Assembly: GCA_937897985.1 (NCBI GenBank)
Contig: CALCBD010000026.1
Location: forward strand, 34,158-98,157
Source of the DNA: an uncultured Paludibacter sp.
GTDB taxonomy: Bacteria; Bacteroidota; Bacteroidia; Bacteroidales; Paludibacteraceae
Reading direction: 5' to 3'
Length of the DNA: 64,000 bases
Shown here: positions 8,811-18,318 of the stretch, piece by piece
Layout: each line of letters begins with the position of its first letter
How positions within the stretch are numbered: position 1 is the stretch's first letter
Position numbers and translations under genes: made by a program
The notes under the pieces: model-generated
Told to the model about the DNA's origin: nothing
The model's input: the letters and a program-made list of their open reading frames with translations, nothing else
Database searches by the model: none

Positions 8811-9845
8811 ATGCAAAATAACAATCAAATAGAGAGTCTGATTATTAAACTTTTTTCCGATACAATCAGTAAGGAAGAAAAGCAGGTTTTAAAAGCCTGG
8901 ATAGATGAAAACTCCGAAAATAAAAAATATTTGCTGCAAATGCAAAATATCTGGCATGTGGCACACCCCGCATTTCAACCGGAAGAATTAAATACTGACA
9001 AGGCAGTTACAAAATTACTCAGAAATATCGGTTCTGTCAGTGAAACCAAAAAAGTGAATGTCTCATTCTACAGATGGTGGCAACGAATTGCAGCAATTTT
9101 GATAATACCAATAACAATTTTGTCGTTGATTCAATTAAATCAAAAAAACAATCTGAATCAGAACGTTGCTTTTCAAGAGATTACTTCACCCTTAGGAATG
9201 AAATCCGAAGTCACTTTACCTGATGGTTCAAAAGTATGGTTAAACTCCGGAAGTAAACTCAGATACCCTGTAGTATTCAGTTCAAAAGCACGTGAAATTT
9301 ATTTATCAGGTGAAGCATTTTTCAAAGTACATTCCGACAAACAGCACCCATTTATCGTTTCCACATCGAATTTAAAGGTAAAAGCAACAGGAACAGCCTT
9401 TAATGTAGAATCATATATGAATGATACTTTAACAGCTGTTACTTTATTGGAGGGTAAAGTTGACGTTCAGATTGGAACAGCAAAATCAGAAAAAATTGAA
9501 CCTGATCAAAGATTAGTTTATAACAATAAAATCAGGAGATATGTCATAAAAAAAACAGATGCACAGTATTGGTGTGCCTGGAAAGATGGTATTCTGGCAT
9601 TTAGAAATGAGCCACTCGCTGAAGTGTTCAAACGAATCGGCAGAACTTATAATGTCGAAATTGTGGTAAAAGATAAAGTTATAGGCTTACAGCCATACAG
9701 GGCAACTTTCGAAGGTGAATCTTTAGATGAAATTTTACGTTTATTAAAATTATCAGCTCCGATTAAATATAAACGAAGTGAACGAAAGCAACAATCTGAT
9801 AATGAATTCCAAAAAGAGATTATAGAGGTCTATAAAGTAAAATAA
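8811..9845 (+). CDS. FecR-family anti-sigma factor
   Basis: This 344-residue inner-membrane protein has a cytoplasmic N-terminal part (residues 1-85) that should bind the sigma factor, one membrane segment at about 92-109, a periplasmic FecR domain at about 124-220 (SPLGMKSEVTLPDGSKVWLNSGSKL is at its start), and a C-terminal DUF4974 domain at about 266-330 (FRNEPLAEVFKRIGRTYNV). The C-terminal domain is expected to touch the STN domain of the SusC transducer encoded next. Together they form the three-part sensor of this locus. A strong terminator follows, so sigma and anti-sigma form their own transcript. Confidence 0.93.
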   Translation: MQNNNQIESLIIKLFSDTISKEEKQVLKAWIDENSENKKYLLQMQNIWHVAHPAFQPEELNTDKAVTKLLRNIGSVSETKKVNVSFYRWWQRIAAILIIPITILSLIQLNQKNNLNQNVAFQEITSPLGMKSEVTLPDGSKVWLNSGSKLRYPVVFSSKAREIYLSGEAFFKVHSDKQHPFIVSTSNLKVKATGTAFNVESYMNDTLTAVTLLEGKVDVQIGTAKSEKIEPDQRLVYNNKIRRYVIKKTDAQYWCAWKDGILAFRNEPLAEVFKRIGRTYNVEIVVKDKVIGLQPYRATFEGESLDEILRLLKLSAPIKYKRSERKQQSDNEFQKEIIEVYKVK

Positions 9846-9866
9846 CTGACAGTACGAAAAAAAAAT

Positions 9867-9913
9867 CCCACAAAAAAATTTGAAATAATTGAATTTTTTT
9901 GTGGGTTTTTTAT
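9867..9913 (+). terminator. Rho-independent terminator after the sigma/FecR pair
   Basis: CCCACAAAAAAATT at 9867-9880 pairs perfectly (14 bp) with 9892-9905 across an 11-nt loop, followed by TTTTTTATTTT. It separates the regulator transcript from susC. Confidence 0.9.
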
Positions 9914-10093
9914 TTTAAAACGTCGTATTATTTGAAAGACAATCAATGCGATCACAAGCATTTTTAATAACCTTTAAATTTATAAAAAATGGACAAATCA
10001 AATTCTTCCCCTCCCGCTTAGTTTTCTGCCATTTTCAATTTTTTCGGAATTTTAAAACCAATATTAAATTCACTATTAAAAAATCAACAAAAA

Positions 10094-13000
10094 ATGCGTA
10101 TGAAATCAACATTCATCTTAAAATTAAAATTTATGCGTAAAACGGGTTTAAGTGCTGTTTTTCAAAAATTTACACTTTCCCTGTTAATTATTTTATTTTC
10201 ACAATCCGTACTTAATCAGGTCTTTTCACAAAATTCAGGTTTAACACTGAACATGAAGAATGTAACGATCGAAAGTGTACTAAACACTATTGAATCGAAA
10301 ACTCAATACCGCTTCCTGTACAACAAAGAATTAGTTGATGTAAGCCAGAAAACATCAATTGTTGTGACTAATGCCGATATAACTTCAGTGCTTAATGAAT
10401 TATTTAAAGGATCAAACATTACTTTCAGTATCAATGGCAAACAAATAGTATTGAGCAAACACGCAACCGAACAACCAAAAAATGTAATCGGAACTGTTAC
10501 CGATGAACAGGGTACACCCATAATTGGTGCTACTGTTTTGGTTAAAGGTACAAAAACAGGAACAATTACAAATTATTCGGGCTCTTTTTCTCTTGATATC
10601 GATGCAAATGAAGTTTTGGCAATTTCATACATTGGCTATGTTAATAAAGAGATTAAACTGAATGGTCAGCATAATATTACAATTAAATTAGCTGAAGATA
10701 TTAAAAGTTTATCAGAAGTTGTAGTCACAGCTTTGGGTATTAAAAGGGAACAAAAATCATTGGGTTATGCAGTTCAGGCTGTAGCCGGAGATGGAATACA
10801 AACAGTAAAAGGTATTGATATGGCTACCTCATTGACGGGAAAAGTAGCAGGATTAATGATAAAAAACAGTACTGAGTTTGTTGCAGAACCTACATTAACT
10901 CTCCGTGGTGAAACTCCGATACTGGTTGTGGATGGTGTTCCGTTTAAGAACATGAGTCTTCGCGATATTCCATCCGACGATATAGAGAATATAAGTGTTT
11001 TGAAGGGTGGAACTGCTTCAGCTCTTTATGGTGAAGATGGCGACAGAGGGGCAATTATGGTAACAACCAAAAAAGGTAAAAAAACTAAAGGCCTTTCCGT
11101 GTCAATTAATAGCGGAACCATGTTTACAGCCGGTTATCTGGCAATTCCCGAACTTCAGTCGACTTATGGCCGTGCACTTAAAACAAATGCTGATGGCAAA
11201 CTGGAGTATGTTCGCTCAGGCGACGGTTCATGGGGTGCACCAATGGAAGGACAGGAAGTGATACAGTGGGATCCGGTTTCGAAGACGATGAAGTCTATGC
11301 CCTATTTGCCAATTGGAAAAGACAACTTTAAAAACTATCTGGAACAGGGTTATATCCTGAATAATAACATTAATGTAACTCAACAGGGCGAAAATGGAAG
11401 TCTCAGAACATCAGCCACATGGGTGCAAAACAAGGGACAATATCCAAACTCAAAATTTGACAAACTTACCTATAGTATCGGAGGTGATATGAAATTTGGT
11501 AAACTTACAATATCATCAAGTTTTACATATAATAAAAATAAAACACCCAACAAGGGATTCAGCGGATATACAGGTTATGATCCGATGTATGGTTTGTTAA
11601 TATGGTCAGCTGCCGATTGGAATATTCTGGATTACAAGGACTATTGGTTAGTTCCGAATGAAGTACAAAACAACAGTTATACTGCAGGTAATAACAATCC
11701 CTGGTTCGATCGTTACGAAAGAACTCATAGTATGGATAAAGACATATTAAATGGTGTGTTGGAAATTAATTATGACATTCAAAAATGGTTAAAAGCTAAA
11801 ATACGTACAGGTTACGAAACTTACAGCAACCGCCAGGAAGTAAAAGTTTCGAAAGGGTCTTTTCAGGGGGCTGGAAATGCAATGATGATTCCAAATGGAA
11901 CAGAAGTTTGGGGTGAATCCCAGAAAGGTTCATATAATCTCGGAATAAGTCGTGGGTATTCTACTAATAATGAAGCTCTATTACTTGCAAATCATAAGTT
12001 CGGAGATTTCAACATCGATGGTATGATCGGTACTTCACTGAGATATTATCAGGACGAAGGAATTGAAACCCGGACCAGAAGTGGTTTATCGATCCCAGGA
12101 TTCTATTCACTAAAAGCATCCATTGATCCTGTACTTGTAGCGTCAAATATATATCGTAAACAAACCAATAGTGTTTATGGTAGATTAGCAGCAGATTGGA
12201 AAGATATATTATTTGTTGAAGCAACATTCAGAAATGACTGGACATCAACACTTTCAGCTGCTCAACGTTCCTACTTCTATCCATCGGTTTCAGGCAGTTT
12301 TTTGGTTTCGGAGGTTTTACCAAAACTGGATTGGTTATCTTTCTGGAAAATACGTTCATCATGGGTTACATCCAAAAAAACAGCTGATATATATTCAATT
12401 AATAATGTTTATACCATCACAAATGCTGCATGGGGAACTTTAAGCACAGCTAATTATCCTACATCAATACGAAGCAGTGATATATTTCCTGAATCAACTT
12501 CAACAATAGAAATAGGTACAGCAATTAATTTATTTAAAAATAAGGTTTCACTTGACATTGCATATTATAGCAAGGATATGTTTGACTTCATTAAATCTGC
12601 ATCGGTTAGTTCAGCATCAGGTTTTAACAGCAACTACCTGAACATTGATGAAGTCAGAACCCGTAAAGGTTTGGAAGTAGCTTTGAATGTAACTCCCATT
12701 AAAAACAGAGACTGGCAATTAGATTTTAACGCTAACTGGACCTCTTATAAAACAGTATTTACCAAGCTTGATCCATTGTATTCAGGCGATAAACCATGGA
12801 TAAAAGTTGGTGAGAGAACTGATTATTACTTAATTCGTGATTTTCTTAAGGATCCTTCCGGAAATATCATTCATAATTCGAGCGGCTTACCATTGTTCTC
12901 AAGTTACGATTCAAATTATGGATATTCTGATCCGAAATATATATGGGGTCTGGGTGCCAATCTGAGATATAAAAACTGGCAGTTAGGTATCTCGGTTGAT

Positions 13001-13522
13001 GGCAGAGTCGGAGGTTTAGCTCAAACAATTACTGAAATGTACATGTGGCGTTCCGGTTCGCACCCAAATTCGCTGGTACCCGAAAGGTATCTTGATGCAA
13101 CAGTTGCAGGTTCGAAAAACTATTTGGGAACAGGGGTTAAAGTAGTTTCAGGTACTGCTACATACGATACCTACGGAAACATAACCAGTGACACAAGGGT
13201 TTTTGCAGCTAATGATGTGAAAACAACCTATAAGTCATACATCGAGACCTATCATAAGGGTACTGCCTGGGGTGGAGCACCATCGCCCTGTGACCTTTAT
13301 GATGCAACATTCTTTAAAATCCGTGAACTTTCGCTCACTTATAATCTTCCCGGATCAGTTTGTTCAAAAATTTCGGCACAAAACTTATCAATTTCTGCTA
13401 TAGGTCAGAATGTATTTCTTTGGGCAAAACAATTTAAATATTCCGATATAGATGGAGGTTCTGAAAACTTCTCCGATCCTTCTCAGCGTTATATCGGTGT
13501 TAATATCAAAGTTGGTTTTTAA
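10094..13522 (+). CDS. SusC-like TonB-dependent transporter with STN signalling domain
   Basis: This outer-membrane barrel takes up bound oligosaccharides and also signals. Domains in order in the 1142-residue protein: signal peptide (about 1-46, hydrophobic core SLLIILFSQSVL), STN domain (about 50-120, LNMKNVTIESVLNTIESKT at its start), a carboxypeptidase-regulatory-like beta domain (about 131-205, GTVTDEQGTPIIGATV), the plug (about 208-320, starting EVVVTALGIKREQKSLGYAV), and the SusC-type barrel ending in GVNIKVGF. The STN domain marks it as the receptor that passes a signal to the FecR upstream. An in-frame ATG at 10133 would still leave a signal peptide; the first ATG is kept. SusD follows after about 46 bp. 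Confidence 0.96.
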   Translation: MRMKSTFILKLKFMRKTGLSAVFQKFTLSLLIILFSQSVLNQVFSQNSGLTLNMKNVTIESVLNTIESKTQYRFLYNKELVDVSQKTSIVVTNADITSVLNELFKGSNITFSINGKQIVLSKHATEQPKNVIGTVTDEQGTPIIGATVLVKGTKTGTITNYSGSFSLDIDANEVLAISYIGYVNKEIKLNGQHNITIKLAEDIKSLSEVVVTALGIKREQKSLGYAVQAVAGDGIQTVKGIDMATSLTGKVAGLMIKNSTEFVAEPTLTLRGETPILVVDGVPFKNMSLRDIPSDDIENISVLKGGTASALYGEDGDRGAIMVTTKKGKKTKGLSVSINSGTMFTAGYLAIPELQSTYGRALKTNADGKLEYVRSGDGSWGAPMEGQEVIQWDPVSKTMKSMPYLPIGKDNFKNYLEQGYILNNNINVTQQGENGSLRTSATWVQNKGQYPNSKFDKLTYSIGGDMKFGKLTISSSFTYNKNKTPNKGFSGYTGYDPMYGLLIWSAADWNILDYKDYWLVPNEVQNNSYTAGNNNPWFDRYERTHSMDKDILNGVLEINYDIQKWLKAKIRTGYETYSNRQEVKVSKGSFQGAGNAMMIPNGTEVWGESQKGSYNLGISRGYSTNNEALLLANHKFGDFNIDGMIGTSLRYYQDEGIETRTRSGLSIPGFYSLKASIDPVLVASNIYRKQTNSVYGRLAADWKDILFVEATFRNDWTSTLSAAQRSYFYPSVSGSFLVSEVLPKLDWLSFWKIRSSWVTSKKTADIYSINNVYTITNAAWGTLSTANYPTSIRSSDIFPESTSTIEIGTAINLFKNKVSLDIAYYSKDMFDFIKSASVSSASGFNSNYLNIDEVRTRKGLEVALNVTPIKNRDWQLDFNANWTSYKTVFTKLDPLYSGDKPWIKVGERTDYYLIRDFLKDPSGNIIHNSSGLPLFSSYDSNYGYSDPKYIWGLGANLRYKNWQLGISVDGRVGGLAQTITEMYMWRSGSHPNSLVPERYLDATVAGSKNYLGTGVKVVSGTATYDTYGNITSDTRVFAANDVKTTYKSYIETYHKGTAWGGAPSPCDLYDATFFKIRELSLTYNLPGSVCSKISAQNLSISAIGQNVFLWAKQFKYSDIDGGSENFSDPSQRYIGVNIKVGF

Positions 13523-13568
13523 ATGATATTCATGAATATCAATGTTATTCACAATACTAAAAAAATAT

Positions 13569-15104
13569 ATGAATATGAAAAATATTAAGCAAAAAATAAG
13601 CTTTAGCTTTATACTGATATTTTTGGTTTTTGCAAGTTGCGACAATTTTGATGAAATAAATACCAACCCCGATTCAGCAACTAATCCGGGACCGGCAATG
13701 GTATGTACCAATGTAATTCTTAAAAACATTAAATTTAATGGCAGGGATGCAATGGCATATCTTGATCCGAATTTGCTTTCAAAATACGTTGGTTTCGCTA
13801 ATCAAAGTCAGCAACCATCACAGTACAACAGTATTTCCAATAGCGATTTCGGAGCAATGACACTTCTACCAAATGCTGATAAAATGGTTGAATATGCCAA
13901 AGGGAGTATAATGGAAAGTTCATACAAAGGAATTGCAAAGTTTTCAAGAGCATATATGTTCTATTATCTCACAATGCAAATGGGCGACATTCCTTACAGT
14001 GAAGCGAATAAAGGAATTGAAGGAGTCTTTCGTCCGAAATATGACTCACAGGAACAAGTGTTCATTGGGATTCTGAATGAATTGAAAGAAGCTGATGCTT
14101 TTTTTGCAAATGGAGTAAAATTCGATGGTGATCCAACTCCTTATGCCGGTGATCCTGCCAAATGGAGAAGAGCATCAAATTCGTTTGCATTGAAAGTTTT
14201 AATGAGTCTTAGTAAAAAAGCTGATGTTACCTCATTAAACGTCAAAAATCGGTTTGCTGAAATTGTGGCTGGCGGACAAATACTCGAAAGCAATACCGGA
14301 TTTTTAGGATTAAATTATTCTACTGTAAATATACATCCTATGTCAGGCACGAATGACCTGTTTACAAGCAGAACAGACATCAGTTCATTATTGATAAACA
14401 ATCTTAAAACATTAAATGACAGGCGTTTATTTTACATTGCAGATCCTTCGGTAAAAGAAAGAACTGCCGGTAAAGCCGAAAATGACTGGGCAGCTTATGT
14501 GGGCGTTGACGTTTCAATTGATTATGCTACAATGACTGCACAACATTTGTTAGGAGCATATTCCCTGCTTAACTCACGCTATCTGAAAGAAGCAACCTGC
14601 GAACCAAGAATGATGGTTACCTATGCTGAACAACAATTGATTCTTGCTGAAGCCCGTATCCGGGGTTGGATTTCAACAGGAACAGCTAAAGATTATTATG
14701 AATCAGGCGTAAAATCGGCACTTGCCGCAATGATGGCCACAAAATCATCTTATGCTCACAATATGGCGATAACACAAGCATATATTGATGGTTATTTTAC
14801 CGGTGAAGCAGCATTTAAATCAACAACCGACGATCAATTAAAGCAAATTTGGTTGCAACGTTATATTTTAAATTTTATGCAGGATGCAACTCATAGTTAT
14901 TTCGAATTTCGTCGTACCGGTTACCCGTCATTCCCATTGAATCCGGCTACCAATCTTAATCAGAATAACACGAATGGTTTTCCAATGCGCTGGTTATATC
15001 CGGGCTCTGAAACTAACACAAACAGAGACAATTTAATTCAGGCTCTGAATAATCAGTTTGATGGTTATGATGAAGTCAATAAAATGATGTGGATTCTCAA
15101 ATAA
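13569..15104 (+). CDS. SusD/RagB-like nutrient-binding outer-membrane lipoprotein
   Basis: This is the lid lipoprotein that captures glycan at the cell surface and closes over SusC. The start ATG at 13569 is preferred to one at 13542 because it gives a compact lipoprotein signal peptide with lipobox FASC, after which the mature protein begins CDNFDEINTNPD. The 511-residue protein resembles the SusD-like_2 subgroup (KYVGFANQSQQPSQYNSI, YNSRYLKE-like segments, ATHSYFEFRRTGYPSFPLNP near the C-terminus). It follows susC by about 46 bp and shares its transcript. A hairpin after its stop codon probably lowers expression of the enzymes downstream. Confidence 0.93.
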   Translation: MNMKNIKQKISFSFILIFLVFASCDNFDEINTNPDSATNPGPAMVCTNVILKNIKFNGRDAMAYLDPNLLSKYVGFANQSQQPSQYNSISNSDFGAMTLLPNADKMVEYAKGSIMESSYKGIAKFSRAYMFYYLTMQMGDIPYSEANKGIEGVFRPKYDSQEQVFIGILNELKEADAFFANGVKFDGDPTPYAGDPAKWRRASNSFALKVLMSLSKKADVTSLNVKNRFAEIVAGGQILESNTGFLGLNYSTVNIHPMSGTNDLFTSRTDISSLLINNLKTLNDRRLFYIADPSVKERTAGKAENDWAAYVGVDVSIDYATMTAQHLLGAYSLLNSRYLKEATCEPRMMVTYAEQQLILAEARIRGWISTGTAKDYYESGVKSALAAMMATKSSYAHNMAITQAYIDGYFTGEAAFKSTTDDQLKQIWLQRYILNFMQDATHSYFEFRRTGYPSFPLNPATNLNQNNTNGFPMRWLYPGSETNTNRDNLIQALNNQFDGYDEVNKMMWILK

Positions 15105-15143
15105 AATTAGTTTTCTCCGATTAGTTTTTTAAGGTTTTTCTTT

Positions 15144-15180
15144 TACCCGGCCGGTTTAAAGCCGGTTGGGTAAATTTTTA
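15144..15180 (+). terminator. Hairpin between susD and the GH31 gene (attenuator or terminator)
   Basis: TACCCGGCCGG at 15144-15154 pairs with CCGGTTGGGTA at 15162-15172 (11 bp including two G-T pairs) around the loop TTTAAAG, then AATTTTTATTTT. No new promoter is evident before GH31, so partial read-through from susCD is likely. Confidence 0.7.
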
Positions 15181-15190
15181 TTTTCAGTAT

Positions 15191-16978
15191 ATGTTCAAAC
15201 ACAAACTAATTATTTGTATTATTATATCTCTTTTTTTCTTTCAAAATTCGTTTTCAGGCAATGCTTATCAGTTAACGAAACCTGCACCCGGCTCAGCAAC
15301 TGATACAAATGTAATCATTCCACCGGCATGGGCATTTGGTGTGTTGTATGGAGGTTATACAAATCAGCAACAAACTATACAGCGTATCGATGAAATACAA
15401 AATCACGATTATCCGATTGACGCCTATTGGATTGATTCATGGTTTTGGAGCTTTGCTGATAAAGGTCGCGGGCCCAAAAAATTTATCGACTTTACAGCTG
15501 ACACTATTGAGTTCCCAAACCGGAAGGCGATGTGGGATTATATGCAAAAACGGAATATCAAAGGAGGTTTCTGGACCTGGGATTGCATTTTCGAAACAGG
15601 CAATGAACAAGCGTTTAATGATTTTGACGAAAAGGGATTTTTTCGTAACAAATACACTGAAACAAATCCATGGCATAACAACAGCACTACTACAGCCATG
15701 TATGCATCAGGTGAAGTTGAACGAAAAGGTACACTTTGCGGAAATATTGATTTTAAAAATCCTCAGGCGGTTGAATATTTCAAACAAAGAATGAAGCACT
15801 TTTTCGATGAGGGTGCCGATTTTCTGAAACTCGACCGTACTAACGCAATTGAAGTTTGCAAAACTATGTATGAAATCACAAAGGAATCGGGCAGAGAAAC
15901 CAAAGGGAGGGGTTTTATACTCTCACATGCGGGCGGAATGGATTCCGAAGAATATAAACGATATCCTGCAAAATGGACATCGGATACACGTTCCGACTGG
16001 ACAGTGGAAAAACCAAATCTGGAATTCGACAGTTGGGTACCCCGTGTGGCGTTAAAAGAAAACATTGCCATGTTTACCAATCCAAACCAGAAATTCAGTA
16101 AAATCCCTTTTATGACCAATGATTTAGGAGGTTTCGATATGGGAAAAACTAAAAAGCCGGACGAAGAATTATTCATCAGATGGATGGAGTTTTCGATGTT
16201 TGCTTCAATAGTTGAAGTATTTTCACAACCCGAAAATCCGACATCGAATCTGGCTTATAAAATTTCAGCCCGGGCCGATAGTTTATTCCGAAAATATTCG
16301 CATCTTCGCATGGAATTATTTCCTTATATTTATTCGTATGCACACAGAGTACGGCTCGAAGGCAAACAAATGATGCAAGCATTGCCCGTAAATCATTTCG
16401 ACTATATGTTCGGCAACGAAATGCTTGTTGCTCCTGTTTATGAACAATTCGTAACAAAACGATTTGTAAATTTTCCTGCAGGAAACTGGATAAACTTCTG
16501 GACAAAAGAATCCATTAAAGGAGGGGAAAAAACCGGTATTGAAGCTCCGACAGATCAATTACCTCTATTTATTCGTCAGGGATCAATCATTCCTATGCGA
16601 CAATATGCTTCATCAATCGGGAAAGGTACTAACGATACTTTAATTATCCACATCTATCCCGGAGCCAATTCAGAATTTACTTTGGTTGAAGATGATGGAT
16701 TGAGTAATGAATATTTAAACGGAGCAATAGCACAAACCAAAATGATTTTAAAAAACGGAAATAAAAAAATTGAACTGGAAATACAACCTGTAAACGGATG
16801 TTTTAATGGAATGACAACATACAGGGTTATTAAGTTTGTAATATATATGCAGGAAAATATAAAATCAATCAACATTAACAAAAATACTATGAAATTTTAT
16901 AAGTCGGATAAAATAACTGAAACTGAATTTGTTGTAAATTCTAAATTGGAGAAAACCACATTATCAATCAATTTATAA
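15191..16978 (+). CDS. Secreted GH31-family glycoside hydrolase
   Basis: This is a 595-residue exported glycosidase of family GH31, which removes alpha-linked terminal sugars (glucose, xylose, galactose or others). After a signal peptide (residues 1-23) the (beta/alpha)8 catalytic domain starts almost at once: IPPAWAFGVLYGGY at 43-56, IDAYWIDSWFW at 76-86, the nucleophile region DFLKLDRTN with D215, and the acid/base region KWTSDTRSDW with D265. The long N-terminal beta-sandwich found in most GH31 enzymes is absent. A C-terminal beta domain follows from about residue 450. The substrate cannot be read from the sequence; alpha-galactoside, alpha-glucoside and alpha-xyloside are all open. It abuts the next gene (stop codon then ATG with no gap). 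Confidence 0.88.
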   Translation: MFKHKLIICIIISLFFFQNSFSGNAYQLTKPAPGSATDTNVIIPPAWAFGVLYGGYTNQQQTIQRIDEIQNHDYPIDAYWIDSWFWSFADKGRGPKKFIDFTADTIEFPNRKAMWDYMQKRNIKGGFWTWDCIFETGNEQAFNDFDEKGFFRNKYTETNPWHNNSTTTAMYASGEVERKGTLCGNIDFKNPQAVEYFKQRMKHFFDEGADFLKLDRTNAIEVCKTMYEITKESGRETKGRGFILSHAGGMDSEEYKRYPAKWTSDTRSDWTVEKPNLEFDSWVPRVALKENIAMFTNPNQKFSKIPFMTNDLGGFDMGKTKKPDEELFIRWMEFSMFASIVEVFSQPENPTSNLAYKISARADSLFRKYSHLRMELFPYIYSYAHRVRLEGKQMMQALPVNHFDYMFGNEMLVAPVYEQFVTKRFVNFPAGNWINFWTKESIKGGEKTGIEAPTDQLPLFIRQGSIIPMRQYASSIGKGTNDTLIIHIYPGANSEFTLVEDDGLSNEYLNGAIAQTKMILKNGNKKIELEIQPVNGCFNGMTTYRVIKFVIYMQENIKSININKNTMKFYKSDKITETEFVVNSKLEKTTLSINL

Positions 16979-17635
16979 ATGAGATTTAACAAAACTCTGA
17001 TCATACTTTTTCTGCTTTTCTGCTCTGTTCACATGAAAAGTCAGCAAAATATGCTCATTATAGGTGATTCACACGGGGCATTAAAGGATGGTTGGGTGTT
17101 TCATCTGATGCAGTTACGCCCGGGTGATAAGTTTATTAACCTTAGTATCAGTGGAAATACAATAGGTTTTAATAATCTGGGGAAGGACACTCTGAATACG
17201 CTTGTCAATATTAGTAGTTATATTCAGAAAGGGCAAATTAAAGTTGGTAAAATTGATAAAATACTGATTTTACTTGGAACAAACGATTGTAAAAATGTAT
17301 TTAAAGATAGTTTTCTTTTGTCGGTTTCACGATTTGAAAGCATTATTCAAATAATTCACAACAGGTTTTCTGAATCAGCGTCACCTGAAATTATTTATAT
17401 AACGCCGCCGCCCTTCGATGTCGATAGTAAACTCTCAGAAAAATACAAAGGCGGAAATGAAAGGTTGAAAATTCTCATTCCCGAATTAATGAATGTTGCT
17501 AAAAGAGAAAAAATTAAAACTATAAATCTGAATAAAATGCTTGGAAACGATGTAGTTAATTATATAACAGACGGTGTTCATTATAACAATGATGGTTACA
17601 AGCTTTTTGCACGAATTATAAACAGAAATTTATGA
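16979..17635 (+). CDS. Secreted SGNH/GDSL hydrolase (first copy)
   Basis: This is a 218-residue exported hydrolase of the SGNH superfamily, most often a carbohydrate or lipid esterase. The four blocks are visible: G29-D30-S31 with the catalytic serine (IIGDSHG), SGN at 58-60, LLGTND at 98-103, and D198/H201 in TDGVHYNNDG. A signal peptide covers about residues 1-22. It overlaps the next gene by 4 bp (ATGA), and that gene is a second SGNH hydrolase of low similarity. In a PUL such enzymes usually remove acetyl or other ester groups so that the glycosidases can work; that role is inferred from context. Confidence 0.85.
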   Translation: MRFNKTLIILFLLFCSVHMKSQQNMLIIGDSHGALKDGWVFHLMQLRPGDKFINLSISGNTIGFNNLGKDTLNTLVNISSYIQKGQIKVGKIDKILILLGTNDCKNVFKDSFLLSVSRFESIIQIIHNRFSESASPEIIYITPPPFDVDSKLSEKYKGGNERLKILIPELMNVAKREKIKTINLNKMLGNDVVNYITDGVHYNNDGYKLFARIINRNL

Positions 17636-18318
17636 AAAAGTCAATACATTTAATGTTAATACTGATACCTTTCTTATTTTTATCTTTCAAGAATAACGAA
17701 AAAACCAGAATAATAGTGATCGGCGACAGTATTTCCCTTGGTTACGGACCATTTCTTAAAGAAATGCTGGCTGATAATTTCGATTATTCGACAAAAAACA
17801 CCAATGCCGATGCCGGAAATCCTGATTATCCATCGGGTCCAAATGCAGGTGACTCTCGCATGGTGCTTAATTATTTGCGAACTTTAAAAACCGATAAAAA
17901 TTTTCACGCTGTTATAATGTTTCTGAATTGCGGTTTACACGACATTAAAACTGATCGAAAAACCGGTAAAAAAACAATTGATAATAAGCAATATGCGATG
18001 AATCTGGATACAATTTTCCGATTATTGCAACATATGAAACAACCGGTTGTATGGGTGTCTACCACAGCAGTTAACGATTCTATTCACAATTCTAAGAATG
18101 TCGGATTTTATCGTTACAACAAAGATGTTGAAATTTACAATCAAATTGCAGACAGTATTTGCCGTGTGCACAAAATACCTGTAATTGATTTATACAGTTT
18201 CAGCTCTAAATTTCCTGCCACTGCATATTCGGACCATGTACATTATAAACCGGAATTTTCAAAGTTACAGGCAGCTTATATTAGCGGTTTTATTTCAAAT
18301 TTAAAAATTAAATCATGA
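17632..18318 (+). CDS. Secreted SGNH/GDSL hydrolase (second copy)
   Basis: This is a 228-residue exported SGNH-fold hydrolase. The catalytic serine is S33 in VIGDSISLGYGP; the D201/H204 pair is in YSDHVHYKPEF. Block III reads FLNCGLHDI where GxND is usual, so Asn is replaced by His at this oxyanion position, a variation worth noting. A signal peptide covers about residues 1-20. It differs clearly from the preceding SGNH protein, so the two probably act on different ester linkages. It overlaps the next gene by 4 bp. Confidence 0.82.
   Translation: MKKSIHLMLILIPFLFLSFKNNEKTRIIVIGDSISLGYGPFLKEMLADNFDYSTKNTNADAGNPDYPSGPNAGDSRMVLNYLRTLKTDKNFHAVIMFLNCGLHDIKTDRKTGKKTIDNKQYAMNLDTIFRLLQHMKQPVVWVSTTAVNDSIHNSKNVGFYRYNKDVEIYNQIADSICRVHKIPVIDLYSFSSKFPATAYSDHVHYKPEFSKLQAAYISGFISNLKIKS

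Noticed and set aside
9946..10140. 64-codon plus-strand frame before susC
   Set aside because: It is Phe- and Lys-rich, without domain or start-site support, and overlaps the susC start; it looks like AT-rich leader sequence.
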